Positions 36,423-45,603 of a stretch of DNA of 64,000 nucleotides are shown piece by piece; the stretch's first letter is position 1; each line of letters starts with the position of its first letter. The stretch covers positions 124,001 to 188,000 of the forward strand of contig NZ_RBIM01000002.1 of assembly GCF_003634045.1 (NCBI RefSeq), in the 5' to 3' direction. Made by a program: the position numbers and the translations under genes. This DNA is from Maricaulis maris. GTDB lineage: Bacteria > Pseudomonadota > Alphaproteobacteria > Caulobacterales > Maricaulaceae. Below the pieces are notes generated by a model, which worked only from the letters and a program-made list of their open reading frames with translations, did no database searches and was not told where the DNA came from.

Positions 36423-37415
36423 ATGTCATTTTCCAAAGCCGTTGACCTGCTCCGGCTGGCCCGCCTCGCGACCAGCTTTAATGGCATTTCGTTGAGCGAG
36501 ATCGAGGCTGAATTTGGCTGCGTCCGCCGCACGGCACAGCGCATGACCCAGGCGTTGGAACAGGTATTTCCGGACACCGAAGACCATGTCGATGGCGAGG
36601 GAATCAAGCGCTGGCGGGTGCCGCGTCGCCGGGTCGGCGAGTTTTTTGCGCCGCAGGCCGATGAAGTTGCGGCACTGGAACTGGCGCTCTCGACACTTCA
36701 GCGCGACGGTCTTGGCCGTGAGGCCGGCCAGTTGCGCAGCCTGCGTTCGAAGATTGATCTATTGATGCCGGACCGTGGCCGGGCCCGGGTCGAGGCCGAT
36801 GAGGAAGCCTTGCTGGAAGCCATGGGGCATGCCGCCCGCCCCGGACCACAACCCGCGTCGGATCCGCAAGTCGATGCCGCGATCGCCGACGCCCTCAAAG
36901 GCCCCTTCGTGCTGAAAATCCGCTATCGCGGCCGCCGCGATGAGACGGCGCGGGACCGCTGGATCGAACCCTATGGGCTGCTGCTCGGCGCCCGGCGCTA
37001 CCTGGTCGGTCGCGACCGCGACCGGACGGACGGCCATATGCGGCACTTCCGCGTCGAGGACATCGAGCAGGCCGAAGCCACAGCCGACTGGTTCGCCCGC
37101 GAGGACGGATTTGATTTCGACGCCTATGCCAATCGCGCCTTTGGTGTCTTCCAGGATGAGCGTGAATTCGGCGAAGTGGTGTGGAAATTCAGCCCGGACG
37201 CGGCACCACATGCGGCGCGATATCGCTTCCATCCTGGCCAGACCAGCCAAACCGGTGAAGACGGGGCGCTCACAGTGCGTTTTGAGGCCTGCGGCTGGCT
37301 GGAAATGTGCTGGCATCTTTATGCGTGGGGCGACCAGGTTGAAGTGCTTGCCCCACCGGAACTGGCCGAGATGGTCCGCGATCACCGCCGCAGCGATTTT
37401 CCCGGCTTGCCATGA
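36423..37415 (+). CDS. WYL-domain transcriptional regulator
   Basis: 330 aa. The N-terminal helix-turn-helix of the DeoR-like type (LLRLARLATSFNGISLSEIE, then GCVRRTAQRMTQALEQVF) is followed by a WYL domain at about residues 155-230 (IRYRGRRDETARDRWIEPYG, LGARRYLVGRD) and the WCX extension at the C-terminus. WYL regulators bind nucleic acids or nucleotide ligands and often control DNA-damage or defence genes. No obvious target lies beside it, except the small convergent gene whose stop is 7 bp from its own. ATG start. Confidence 0.92.
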   Translation: MSFSKAVDLLRLARLATSFNGISLSEIEAEFGCVRRTAQRMTQALEQVFPDTEDHVDGEGIKRWRVPRRRVGEFFAPQADEVAALELALSTLQRDGLGREAGQLRSLRSKIDLLMPDRGRARVEADEEALLEAMGHAARPGPQPASDPQVDAAIADALKGPFVLKIRYRGRRDETARDRWIEPYGLLLGARRYLVGRDRDRTDGHMRHFRVEDIEQAEATADWFAREDGFDFDAYANRAFGVFQDEREFGEVVWKFSPDAAPHAARYRFHPGQTSQTGEDGALTVRFEACGWLEMCWHLYAWGDQVEVLAPPELAEMVRDHRRSDFPGLP

Positions 37416-37422
37416 CGGAAAA

Positions 37423-37671
37423 CTAGCGGATCGCGATCCGCACGGTTTCCGCCGGCTGCCAGGACGGCATGGAATGGCCGTCCGACGTGCTCATGGCCAG
37501 CTGATAGCCCTTGTTCAGATAGCGGCAGACCGAGCGCAGATCTTCGACGTGCAAACAGTCGATCTCGTCACCGGGACGCTGCATGCGGTAAAAACCATCG
37601 CGGAAACGGTGCGGCACCACATTGCGCAAACCGCTGACACCTTCGACATAAGCATTGATCGCGATAGCCAT
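37423..37671 (-). CDS. Small hypothetical protein
   Basis: 82 aa from the ATG at 37671, chosen because GGAGAG lies 6 bp upstream; an open extension to 37743 has no such site. I do not recognise the family. It is basic and soluble, with no signal or membrane segment; visible segments are NAYVEGVSGLRNVVPHRFRD and DEIDCLHVEDLRSVCRYLNKG. The strong ribosome binding site and clean stop argue that it is real. It is convergent with the WYL regulator gene (7-bp gap) and preceded by a 329-bp region that contains a perfect 12-bp hairpin. Confidence 0.65.
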   Translation of the reverse strand: MAIAINAYVEGVSGLRNVVPHRFRDGFYRMQRPGDEIDCLHVEDLRSVCRYLNKGYQLAMSTSDGHSMPSWQPAETVRIAIR

Positions 37672-38000
37672 TGTGATCTCTCCATACGTGCATTCGCTTC
37701 GTTGAGGATCACAATGACAGGGGTGCCAGACAAAACCTGTCACCCCTTCCGGGGCCTGTCATTTCAGGCGCCCACAAAGAAGAAACGCCGATCATTGGGG
37801 GTGATCGGCGTTTCGGGGGCTATCTTTACGATACCGAGTTCAGCGAACGAGCGAGGGACTAAAAAGATTGTCCGCTGATCTCGAGGATGAAGATGACGCA
37901 CGCCCCCTGAACCCGACATGAACGCTTTCCTGAACGGCTATCCATCGTCTAACCTGTCCCGGCTACTCCCCGACTCCAGACTGCCAGACCGGACCCGCGC
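37672..38000. other. Intergenic region with a strong hairpin
   Basis: 329 bp between the small minus-strand gene and the pentapeptide-repeat gene. No protein is convincing here. It holds one strong stem-loop (37783-37813) and an AT-rich patch near 37856-37872. It should include the promoter of the small gene and perhaps that of the pentapeptide-repeat gene; no clear -35/-10 pair is visible. Confidence 0.6.
37783..37813 (-). terminator. Perfect 12-bp stem-loop, T-rich on the minus side
   Basis: AAACGCCGATCA (37783-37794) pairs with TGATCGGCGTTT (37802-37813) around a 7-nt G-rich loop. On the minus strand it is followed by CTTCTTTG, giving a terminator-like shape about 110 bp ahead of the small gene start. 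It could end a small RNA transcribed from the 37.9-kb region, act as an attenuator in the leader of the small gene, or stop read-through from the plus strand. Confidence 0.6.
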
Positions 38001-39170
38001 TTGCCCCAGCCCGCTGTTTCTTCCATCGACCAGATCGCGCTTGACCGGATCTGCGAGGCCCATGAACGCCTGCTCGCCGGAAAGCCGGGCGGGCAATTGG
38101 CGCGCTTGGCCGGTCAGGTCCTGACCGGATTGTCGCTGACTGGTCGAAACCTGTCTGATGCGGATCTGCGTGATTGTGTGATGACGGGCTGTGATCTGAG
38201 CGCAGCGGACCTGCGTGGCGCCCGACTGGCCGGCGCCCGTCTCGATGGTGCCAATCTGGCCCGGTGCCAGCTGGACGGTGCGGACCTGCGCGGCTGCGAC
38301 TTTACCGGCGCTGACCTGACGGCGAGCCAGTGCAGCGGTGCGGATTTCCGTGAATTGGCCCGACCGGGATCGCCGGGCGTCAGCCGCTCAGCATCGGCCA
38401 GCCAAGCAACGCGGCTGGATGCCGCCAGCCTGTCCGGCTCGGTCCTTGATGGTGCCCGCCTTGCGGGCGTCAGCGCCCGTGGCACCCAATTCGACGAAAC
38501 CAGCCTGGCCGGCACCCGCTTTCATCGGGCCGATCTGGAAGGCGCGGTCTTTGCCGGCGCCCTGATCGCCACCACCAGCTTTGGCAGTGCCAATCTCTCC
38601 AACGCCGATTTTCGGGGCGTCGCCGAGACCGAAGCCGACATGGCGATGGCGACCACCAAGGGCATGCTGACCGGCGCCCTGCCCGACAAACGCCAATTGC
38701 CGGACCTGCCGCCCGACAGTGACAGTCGCACGCCGCAACAGCGCATTGATGATCATATCAAACGTGTCCGGACCGGCGGCAAGGAAGGCAGTCCGGCCCG
38801 GCTGGACGGTTGCGATCTGCGTGCTGTCGCAGGGCTCACCGGGGCGTCGCTCACGGCGCTGCAGGCGGTACAGGCCAATCTGAGCGGGCTTGACCTGCGC
38901 GGCGCCGAGCTGCAGGGCGCGCGCCTGACCGGGGCCGATCTGCGCCGTTGTGACTTGCGCCAAACCGACCTGCGCGGCGCAGACTTGGCCGGCGCCAATC
39001 TCGCGCATGCCGATTTGCGCGGTGCCTGTCTCGACCCGCTCACGCTGGGTGGTGGACGCGAGCTGCCAGTCAATCTGATGGACGCTCGTCTGCGCTTTGC
39101 GGACCTGCGCGATTGCGATCTGTCGAAGGCCCGCACAACAGGCTGCGACACGGCCCATGCCCGCACCTGA
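38001..39170 (+). CDS. Pentapeptide-repeat protein
   Basis: 389 aa from a TTG at 38001; no ATG exists before the repeats and the ribosome binding site is weak, so the start is uncertain. After a short N-terminal part (ICEAHERLLAGKPGGQ) come three blocks of A(D/N)LxG-type pentapeptides: about residues 45-115, 135-215 and 275-345, broken by linkers (one with TPQQRIDDHIKRVRTGG). Repeats like these fold into a right-handed quadrilateral beta-helix. Some members mimic DNA and protect gyrase, but many have no known role. No signal peptide, so cytoplasmic. Confidence 0.85.
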   Translation: MPQPAVSSIDQIALDRICEAHERLLAGKPGGQLARLAGQVLTGLSLTGRNLSDADLRDCVMTGCDLSAADLRGARLAGARLDGANLARCQLDGADLRGCDFTGADLTASQCSGADFRELARPGSPGVSRSASASQATRLDAASLSGSVLDGARLAGVSARGTQFDETSLAGTRFHRADLEGAVFAGALIATTSFGSANLSNADFRGVAETEADMAMATTKGMLTGALPDKRQLPDLPPDSDSRTPQQRIDDHIKRVRTGGKEGSPARLDGCDLRAVAGLTGASLTALQAVQANLSGLDLRGAELQGARLTGADLRRCDLRQTDLRGADLAGANLAHADLRGACLDPLTLGGGRELPVNLMDARLRFADLRDCDLSKARTTGCDTAHART

Positions 39171-39188
39171 ACGGGTCAGGGTTAGCCG

Positions 39189-40280
39189 TCAATCATCCAG
39201 CCAGTCGGCCAAGACGGCCTCATGGTCGGCGCCGGGCGTCGGCGCCTGTCCCTGGATCGCACCGGGCGTGCGTGAAAAGCGCGGCGCCGGGGCCGCCTGG
39301 CGAACCCCGTCCAGCTCGACATAGACACCGCGTTCCACCATGTGTGGATGCGTGGCCGACTCCTCAAAGTCCAGAACCGGCGCAAAACAGGCATCGCTTC
39401 CTTCGAGCAAGTCGCACCAGTGATCGCGGGATTGGCTCTTGAACAGGGCCGCCAGTTCGGCCTTTGCCTCGGGCCAGCCCTTGCCGCTCCAATCGGCTGG
39501 CCATTTGCCGCCGTCAAAGCCCGTCTTCTCGCACAGCAACGTATAGAATTCCGGCTCGAGCGGGCCGACCGAGATGAAACCGCCATCGGCGCACTCATAG
39601 ACCGTGTAGAAGTGCGCGGCACCGTCGAGCAGATTGGTGCCGCGATCGCGGGACCACAGGCCAAGCGCAGCCAGCTGGTGCTGCGAGGCCATGAGGGACG
39701 CCGCCCCGTCGACGATTGCGGCGTCCACAACCTGGCCCTCGCCCGTCGCGCGGGCATGGTGCATGGCGGCGAGCACGCCAAAGCCCAGATACATCGCCCC
39801 GCCACCGAAATCGCCCACAAGATTGAGCGGAATGGTCGGCTTGTCGGTGTCCCCGATGGACCCCAAAGCTCCGGTCAGGGCGATATAATTGAGGTCATGG
39901 CCGGCGGCATGAGCCAGCGGGCCGAACTGGCCCCAACCGGTCATCCGCCCATAGACCAATGCCGGATTACGCGCCAAGGCGACATCCGGTCCAAGGCCCA
40001 GGCGCTCCATCACGCCGGGTCGGTATCCCTCCAACAGAATATCCGCCGATGCGATCAGACGCAGCGCGATTTCGAGTTCGGCCTCGCTCTTGAGATCGAG
40101 CGCGACCGAGCGCCGCCCCCGGCCCAGCACGTCCGCCGCGCCCAGCCCAAGCGCGCCCGGGCGGTCAATCCGCACCACGTCCGCGCCCATGTCCGACAGC
40201 ATCATGGCGCAGAAGGGAGCCGGACCCAGACCAACAAACTCCACCACTTTAACGCCTTTTAGAGGACCTTGGGCTTTCAT
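39189..40280 (-). CDS. CaiB/BaiF family CoA-transferase (class III), racemase-like
   Basis: 363 aa. The start [23 protein letters not shown] and the motif [15 protein letters not shown] are typical of alpha-methylacyl-CoA racemase and related class III enzymes; [27 protein letters not shown] and [13 protein letters not shown] follow. The length of 363 aa fits alpha-methylacyl-CoA racemases, which invert the 2-methyl centre of fatty acyl-CoAs. A general CoA-transfer role is the alternative. Good AGAGGTGAAG upstream of the ATG. Divergent from the PopA-like gene. Confidence 0.9.
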   Translation of the reverse strand: MKAQGPLKGVKVVEFVGLGPAPFCAMMLSDMGADVVRIDRPGALGLGAADVLGRGRRSVALDLKSEAELEIALRLIASADILLEGYRPGVMERLGLGPDVALARNPALVYGRMTGWGQFGPLAHAAGHDLNYIALTGALGSIGDTDKPTIPLNLVGDFGGGAMYLGFGVLAAMHHARATGEGQVVDAAIVDGAASLMASQHQLAALGLWSRDRGTNLLDGAAHFYTVYECADGGFISVGPLEPEFYTLLCEKTGFDGGKWPADWSGKGWPEAKAELAALFKSQSRDHWCDLLEGSDACFAPVLDFEESATHPHMVERGVYVELDGVRQAAPAPRFSRTPGAIQGQAPTPGADHEAVLADWLDD

Positions 40281-40360
40281 GGGGCTTCACCTCTCGAATC
40301 GATTGTTTTGAAAGCGTGGCACTTGTGACAAACTCGCGAAACACCGGAGGACCGGGGACG

Positions 40361-41692
40361 ATGGCTGGGGGACGAATGGGACGCGAACTCGACGTCCTTG
40401 TATTTGGCTTGTCCGACCGCGTGGAGGCCTTGGCTGAAAAGCTCGGGCGCCTCGCGCTGAATTGTCGTCTCGTCCGCGCTGACAGTCCGCCGGCACGCCG
40501 CCATCATTACTGGGCCGTCGGCGTTGTGCTCGCCGAATGCGACCGCGATGTCGAAGACGGCATGAAGGCCTTCCAGCGTTTTGCACCGGGCGAACGGCCG
40601 CTGCTCGTGGTCGGGCCTGACAGTTATGGACCGACCGACTTGGTCGATGCCTGGATCCGTGAACCGGCATCGGCGGTACAGATTGCCGCCCGCATCCGCG
40701 CCCTTTTCCGCCTGCACACCATGGAAATCATCGCTCGCCGGCGCACCGAGGTCAGCGCGCTCTACGGGCAGAAACCGGGTCTTGTCGAACGTCAGGACCA
40801 ACCGCCCTGCGTGCTTTATGTCGGTGACGCTTCGCCGCGTTTCATGGCCCTGCAGCACACACTCGCCTCGGTCGATGCCGAGGTGATCGCCGCGTTCTCG
40901 TCCTATTCCGCCTTCGACTACCTGCACGAGCGCGCTTTCGATGCGGTGGTTCTCAATGCCGCCGGCAAGCGCGACATTGCTTTCACGATCTCGTCGGCAA
41001 TGCGTCGCAATGCGCGGCTTTATCATACGCCCGTATTGTTGTTGACCGACGATGTTGACCCTGGCGCCGCGGAAGAAGCCTTTGCCCGCGGCGTGTCTGA
41101 TCTCCTGCCGCCGCGCACCGATGATGACGAGTTGCGCGAACGAGTCCTGACCCTGACCGCCGAACGTCGCCGCCGACGCGAAGCCAAGGCGATCCTGGAA
41201 TCGTGCCGCGACACCCGTTCGCTCGACATCGAGACCGGCCTGTTTCACCCGGCCTACCTCGTTTCACACATCCAGGACCTGCTGAACGAGACCGGCCGCG
41301 ACCAGCTGCATTTCTCGTTGATCGCGTTGCAGACCCTGTTGCCCGAGGGCAGCGAACGTCCAGACGACGTCTCCGCCGAGAAGGCGCGCCGCCAGTTTGC
41401 CGCCATGCTGCGCCACTTGCTGCGGACCGAAGATGCGGCGGCCCGGTTTGAGGATGATGTCTTCCTCGCCGTCCTGCCCTTTACCGATCCGGCAGGTATT
41501 GATTGTGTCGCCGCACGCGTTGCCGCAATCGCCGAATGCACCGCGTTTGAGAGTGATGATCCGCTGCGTCCCTTCCGGCTCAGCGTCCGGGCCGCACCGG
41601 TCCAGACCCGGCCCGGTGAAACCGCAGACGCCCTGGTTGAACGTGCGCTGGCCAGCCTGGTCCGGCCGCGCCCGATCATCGCCAGCGCCTGA
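40361..41692 (+). CDS. popA: PopA/PleD-like protein: two receiver-like domains and degenerate GGDEF
   Basis: 443 aa from the ATG at 40361; an ATG 45 bp upstream and one 15 bp downstream are alternatives. Two receiver-like domains (about residues 10-125 and 148-270) lack usable phospho-acceptor aspartates: the second has VVLNAAG where VVLDxxx is expected. The C-terminal third is a GGDEF domain. Its active-site motif is EDDVF (364-368) in place of GGEEF, so cyclase activity is unlikely, but the inhibitory-site motif RTED (355-358) is intact at the same spacing as RxxD in PleD. This matches PopA of Caulobacter, a c-di-GMP receptor that brings cell-cycle regulators to ClpXP. The domain layout and I-site support the name; a different PleD paralog remains possible. 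Confidence 0.72.
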   Translation: MAGGRMGRELDVLVFGLSDRVEALAEKLGRLALNCRLVRADSPPARRHHYWAVGVVLAECDRDVEDGMKAFQRFAPGERPLLVVGPDSYGPTDLVDAWIREPASAVQIAARIRALFRLHTMEIIARRRTEVSALYGQKPGLVERQDQPPCVLYVGDASPRFMALQHTLASVDAEVIAAFSSYSAFDYLHERAFDAVVLNAAGKRDIAFTISSAMRRNARLYHTPVLLLTDDVDPGAAEEAFARGVSDLLPPRTDDDELRERVLTLTAERRRRREAKAILESCRDTRSLDIETGLFHPAYLVSHIQDLLNETGRDQLHFSLIALQTLLPEGSERPDDVSAEKARRQFAAMLRHLLRTEDAAARFEDDVFLAVLPFTDPAGIDCVAARVAAIAECTAFESDDPLRPFRLSVRAAPVQTRPGETADALVERALASLVRPRPIIASA

Positions 41693-41715
41693 TACCTCCG
41701 CGCGTTGATGGGGGC

Positions 41716-44700
41716 TTAGGCCTGCTTTGCCTTGGTCGCCAGCTCCGCAAGCGGCGCCATGGCCCGCTCGATCGCGCGCAGGCGATCCTCCGGTTCATCC
41801 CATTCCGCCCGCAGCACCAGCTTGTGGTCAGGACGCACCTTGAACAGGGCCGGATTGGCGGAAATATGGGCGATCAGGCCGGCCGGATCGGCAAAACGGT
41901 CATTGCGGAAATGGATGACAGCCCCCTTGGGTCCGGCATCGACCTTTTCAATTCCGGCCTTTTTGCACAAGGCCTTGACGGCCACCACCCGCAGCAAGGT
42001 TTCCACCTCTCGCGGCAAGGGTCCGAAACGGTCGATCAGCTCGGCCGCATAGCCCTCACGCTCGGCTTTTTCGTCCAGCGAGGACAGGCGGCGATAAAGC
42101 TGCAGGCGCACGTCGAGATCGGGGACGTAGTGATCCGGAATGAGGACCGCACCACCAGCATTGATCTGTGGCGACCAGTCTCCTTCATCGCTCTCATCAC
42201 CGCCCGAGCGCAGCGAGGCGACGGCTTCTTCCAGCATCGACTGATAGAGCTCGACGCCGACATCCTTGATATGCCCGGACTGTTCTTCGCCGAGCAGATT
42301 GCCACCGCCGCGCAGATCGAGATCGTGGGAGGCCAGGGTAAAGCCGGCGCCAAGTGAATCGAGCGACTGCATCACTTTCAGCCGCTTTTCCGCGCTCTCG
42401 GTGATCTTCTGGCGCATCGGCGTTGTCAGATACGCATAGGCGCGCGTCTTGGACCGCCCCACCCGTCCGCGCAGCTGGTAAAGCTGGGACAGGCCGAACC
42501 GGTCGGCGCGGTGCACGATCAGCGTATTGGCGGTCGGGATGTCGATTCCCGATTCAATGATCGTGGTCGACAGCAGAACATCATACCGGCCCTCATAGAA
42601 GGCGGTCATGATGTCTTCGAGCTGGGAGGCCGCCATCTGTCCGTGCGCCGCCACGAAACTGATCTCCGGCACACTGTCTGTCAGGAAGCGTACAGTCTCT
42701 TCCAGATCGCTGATGCGGGGCACGACGAAAAAGGCCTGCCCACCGCGATATTTCTCGCGCAGCAGGGCTTCGCGCACGCTGACCGGGTCAAAGGGCGCAA
42801 CATAGGTGCGCACAGCCAGTCGATCGACCGGCGGGGTGGCGATGATGGAGAGGTCCCGAATGCCGGTCAGCGCGAGTTGCAGCGTGCGCGGGATCGGTGT
42901 CGCGGTCAGCGTGAGAACGTGCACGTCCGAACGCAATTCCTTCAGCCTTTCCTTGTGCTTGACCCCGAAATGCTGCTCCTCGTCGACAACCAGAAGACCC
43001 AGATCCGCGAATTTCACCGTCTTGGCTAGCAGCGCATGGGTGCCGATGACGATTTCGACCTTGCCGGCCGCCAACTCGTCCCGCGTTGCCTTGGCTTCCT
43101 TGGCCGTCACCAGGCGCGACAACAGCCGGACCTTGACCGGCCAGCCCCGGAAGCGATCGGAGAAGGTCTTGAAATGCTGACGCGCCAACAGTGTCGTCGG
43201 GGCCACGACCGCGACCTGCTGCCCACTCAGGGCGACCACGAAGGCGGCGCGCAGCGCGACTTCGGTCTTGCCGAAACCGACATCACCGCAGATCAGCCGG
43301 TCCATCGGCCGGCCCCTGCCAAGATCGGTCAGGACATCATCGATGGCATTGAGCTGGTCGTCGGTCTCCGGATAGGGGAAGGCGGCACAGAACTCATCGA
43401 ACACGCCGGAGGCCGGCTCGATCGGATCGGCGGTGCGGGCAAGGCGCTGGGCCGCGATCTTGATGAGCTGATCCGCCATGTCACGCAGGCGCTTCTTGGC
43501 CTTGGCCTTGCGCGCCTGCCAGGCGACCCCGCCCAGCTTGTCGAGCTGGGCCGTTTCCGACTCGGCGCCATAGCGCGACAACAGCTCGATATTTTCGACC
43601 GGCAGATAGAGCTTGGCCGCACCGGCATATTCCAGCTCGATACAGTCATGCGGCGCGTCCTGCACCGGCAAGGTCTTCAGGCCGAGAAAACGGCCCAGAC
43701 CATGATCGGCATGGATAACCAGATCGCCCGGCGACAGCGACCCGGCCTCAACGATGATATCGGCTGATTTGCGTTTCTTGCGGGGGCGCGCAAGGCGGTC
43801 GCCGAGAATGTCCTGCTCGGACAGCACTGCCAGCGTGCCGGTCTCGAAGCCACGCTCGAGCGGCAGCACGGCACGGCACACACCGCCCTTCCCGCCGGAC
43901 GCGACATCGCGCCAATTGTCGACAAGCGGGATGCGCGCGATGCCGTGATCGTGCAGCACGCTGGCCAGGCGCTCTGAAGCCCCGCCCGTCCACGACGCCA
44001 GCATGACGGTCTTGCCATCCGCCGTCAGCGCTTTGATATGCGAGGCGACGGCGTCGAACACATTGGTATTCTCGGCCGCCCGTTCGGCCGTGAAGCCGCG
44101 GCCCTGCTTGCCGCCAATATCAATGGTCTGGCCGCCGGGCTCGCGGAAGGCCGTATAGCGACGAACCGGGCGCTCCTTGAGGGCCGCATCCCAGTCCTGC
44201 GGTGCGAAATAGAGCGCCTTGGCTGGCAGGGCGCGATAGGTCGGCGCCGACAGCGCGGTTTCATGCTTGCTCTCGCCGGCCGCAATTCGCGCATCGTAAT
44301 AGTCGGAGACCTGACTCAAACGCTCGTCCAACGCTTCATCGGCCAGATGGTCAATGGCGATCAGGCTGTTGTCCGGCAGATAATCGAAGGGCGTGTCGAG
44401 CTGGTCATAGAATAGCGGCATCCAGTGTTCGACCCCGGCCGGACGGGCGCCAGCGCTGACAGCCTCATAGACCGGATCGCCGCCCCGCACGGCGCCAAAT
44501 GTCTTCACAAAACCCGAGCGGAAACGCGAAATACTCGCTTCGTCCAGAAGCACTTCGCTGACCGGCGTGAAATCAATCGATTTGAGCTGGCGCAGCGAGC
44601 GCTGGGTCTCGGGATCGAAAGCCCGGATCGATTCCAGCGTATCGCCAAAGAAATCCAGCCGGACCGGCTCTGCGGCGCCAGGCGGATAAACATCCACGAC

Positions 44701-45228
44701 GCCGCCGCGCACGGCGAAATCACCTGGCTCCATCACCGTCGCGGCGCGGGCATAGCCATTGACGGTGAAATGGTGGATCAGCGCGTCCAGGTCGACACTA
44801 CCGCCAGGGCGAACGGCGATACCAACCTCCTGCAGCACGGCCCGCGGCGGTACGCGCTGGGCCATCGCATTGACCGTGGTGACGACGAGCACGGTGTCCG
44901 GCAGTGTACCCGACGCCAAACGCGCCAGCGTCGCCGCTCGGCGGGCGGCAACACGCGGACTCGGCGAAATCCGGTCATAGGGCTGGCAGTCCCAAGCCGG
45001 CAGGCGCAGCAATTCGGTGTCCGGCGCGAAAAATTGCAGCGCCGAGACGAAGGCGGCAGCCCGGGAATCATCGCGCGCAATGAACACATTCACACCGCCG
45101 CGCAGGCGTGCCGTGTCTGCGAAGACAAGCGCGTCCAGACCTTCCGGCGCCCCGCACACGGTCGCTTGACCGCGCACAGCTGCCACCATCTCAATTTCGG
45201 ACAAGCCGGTCGTCGTTGTGTCGCTCAC
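41716..45228 (-). CDS. mfd: Transcription-repair coupling factor Mfd
   Basis: 1170 aa, full length. An N-terminal UvrB-homology module (about 1-350), then the RNA polymerase interaction domain (about 490-560, starting GDLVIHADHGLGRFLGLKTL), and a RecG-like helicase core with GDVGFGKTEVALRAAF (Walker A), VVDEEQHFGVKHKE (motif II) and the TRG motif region. It removes stalled RNA polymerase from DNA damage and recruits UvrA. GTG start at 45228; sdhE lies 5 bp upstream in the same orientation, so they form a pair, with recG divergent. Confidence 0.97.
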   Translation of the reverse strand: MSDTTTTGLSEIEMVAAVRGQATVCGAPEGLDALVFADTARLRGGVNVFIARDDSRAAAFVSALQFFAPDTELLRLPAWDCQPYDRISPSPRVAARRAATLARLASGTLPDTVLVVTTVNAMAQRVPPRAVLQEVGIAVRPGGSVDLDALIHHFTVNGYARAATVMEPGDFAVRGGVVDVYPPGAAEPVRLDFFGDTLESIRAFDPETQRSLRQLKSIDFTPVSEVLLDEASISRFRSGFVKTFGAVRGGDPVYEAVSAGARPAGVEHWMPLFYDQLDTPFDYLPDNSLIAIDHLADEALDERLSQVSDYYDARIAAGESKHETALSAPTYRALPAKALYFAPQDWDAALKERPVRRYTAFREPGGQTIDIGGKQGRGFTAERAAENTNVFDAVASHIKALTADGKTVMLASWTGGASERLASVLHDHGIARIPLVDNWRDVASGGKGGVCRAVLPLERGFETGTLAVLSEQDILGDRLARPRKKRKSADIIVEAGSLSPGDLVIHADHGLGRFLGLKTLPVQDAPHDCIELEYAGAAKLYLPVENIELLSRYGAESETAQLDKLGGVAWQARKAKAKKRLRDMADQLIKIAAQRLARTADPIEPASGVFDEFCAAFPYPETDDQLNAIDDVLTDLGRGRPMDRLICGDVGFGKTEVALRAAFVVALSGQQVAVVAPTTLLARQHFKTFSDRFRGWPVKVRLLSRLVTAKEAKATRDELAAGKVEIVIGTHALLAKTVKFADLGLLVVDEEQHFGVKHKERLKELRSDVHVLTLTATPIPRTLQLALTGIRDLSIIATPPVDRLAVRTYVAPFDPVSVREALLREKYRGGQAFFVVPRISDLEETVRFLTDSVPEISFVAAHGQMAASQLEDIMTAFYEGRYDVLLSTTIIESGIDIPTANTLIVHRADRFGLSQLYQLRGRVGRSKTRAYAYLTTPMRQKITESAEKRLKVMQSLDSLGAGFTLASHDLDLRGGGNLLGEEQSGHIKDVGVELYQSMLEEAVASLRSGGDESDEGDWSPQINAGGAVLIPDHYVPDLDVRLQLYRRLSSLDEKAEREGYAAELIDRFGPLPREVETLLRVVAVKALCKKAGIEKVDAGPKGAVIHFRNDRFADPAGLIAHISANPALFKVRPDHKLVLRAEWDEPEDRLRAIERAMAPLAELATKAKQA

Positions 45229-45233
45229 AATGC

Positions 45234-45527
45234 CTATTCCTTCGGTCCGTCACCGAAAGCGGCGTCGGCATCAACACGAAACCCTTTCAACGCGTCCATG
45301 ACCGGCGTGTCGAACCGGTCCGGCGTTGCGGCCTTGCCGATGATCCAGGCATAGATATCGGCGTCATTTTCGTCGAGCAGGATTTCGAACGCGTCGAGCG
45401 ATGCCGGCGACAGCCCGTCGAGATGCACATCGGCAAACCGTCCGAGAATCAGGTCAGCCTCCTTGAAGCCGCGGCGCCAGGCGCGAATGCGCAGTTTTTT
45501 GCGTTGGGTTTCGATGTCATCGGTCAT
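45234..45527 (-). CDS. sdhE: FAD assembly factor SdhE (succinate dehydrogenase assembly)
   Basis: 97 aa from the ATG of MTDDIETQRKKL. The SdhE signatures are RAWRRGFKEADLILGRFADVH (RGxxE motif, written RGFKE) and LLDENDADIYAWIIG. It helps attach FAD covalently to SdhA. Its 5-bp spacing to mfd and divergent recG form the alphaproteobacterial mfd-sdhE-recG order. An open extension upstream to 45773 overlaps recG and is not real. Confidence 0.93.
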   Translation of the reverse strand: MTDDIETQRKKLRIRAWRRGFKEADLILGRFADVHLDGLSPASLDAFEILLDENDADIYAWIIGKAATPDRFDTPVMDALKGFRVDADAAFGDGPKE

Positions 45528-45603
45528 GACCGGGGCATATAGTCCGCCGCATCGCCGCCGTCGACCGGTGGCAGCCGCACAACTTGCCGATAAGGTGCAT
45601 GCC

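Noticed and set aside
38180-39040. DNA-level tandem repeats considered as a CRISPR or satellite array
   Set aside because: The periodicity is 15 bp and matches the protein pentapeptide repeat; there are no uniform repeats with unique spacers. No CRISPR array is visible anywhere in the window.
38388-39158. Repetitive open frame antisense to the pentapeptide-repeat gene
   Set aside because: Its AQIG-like repeats are only the mirror of the pentapeptide codons.
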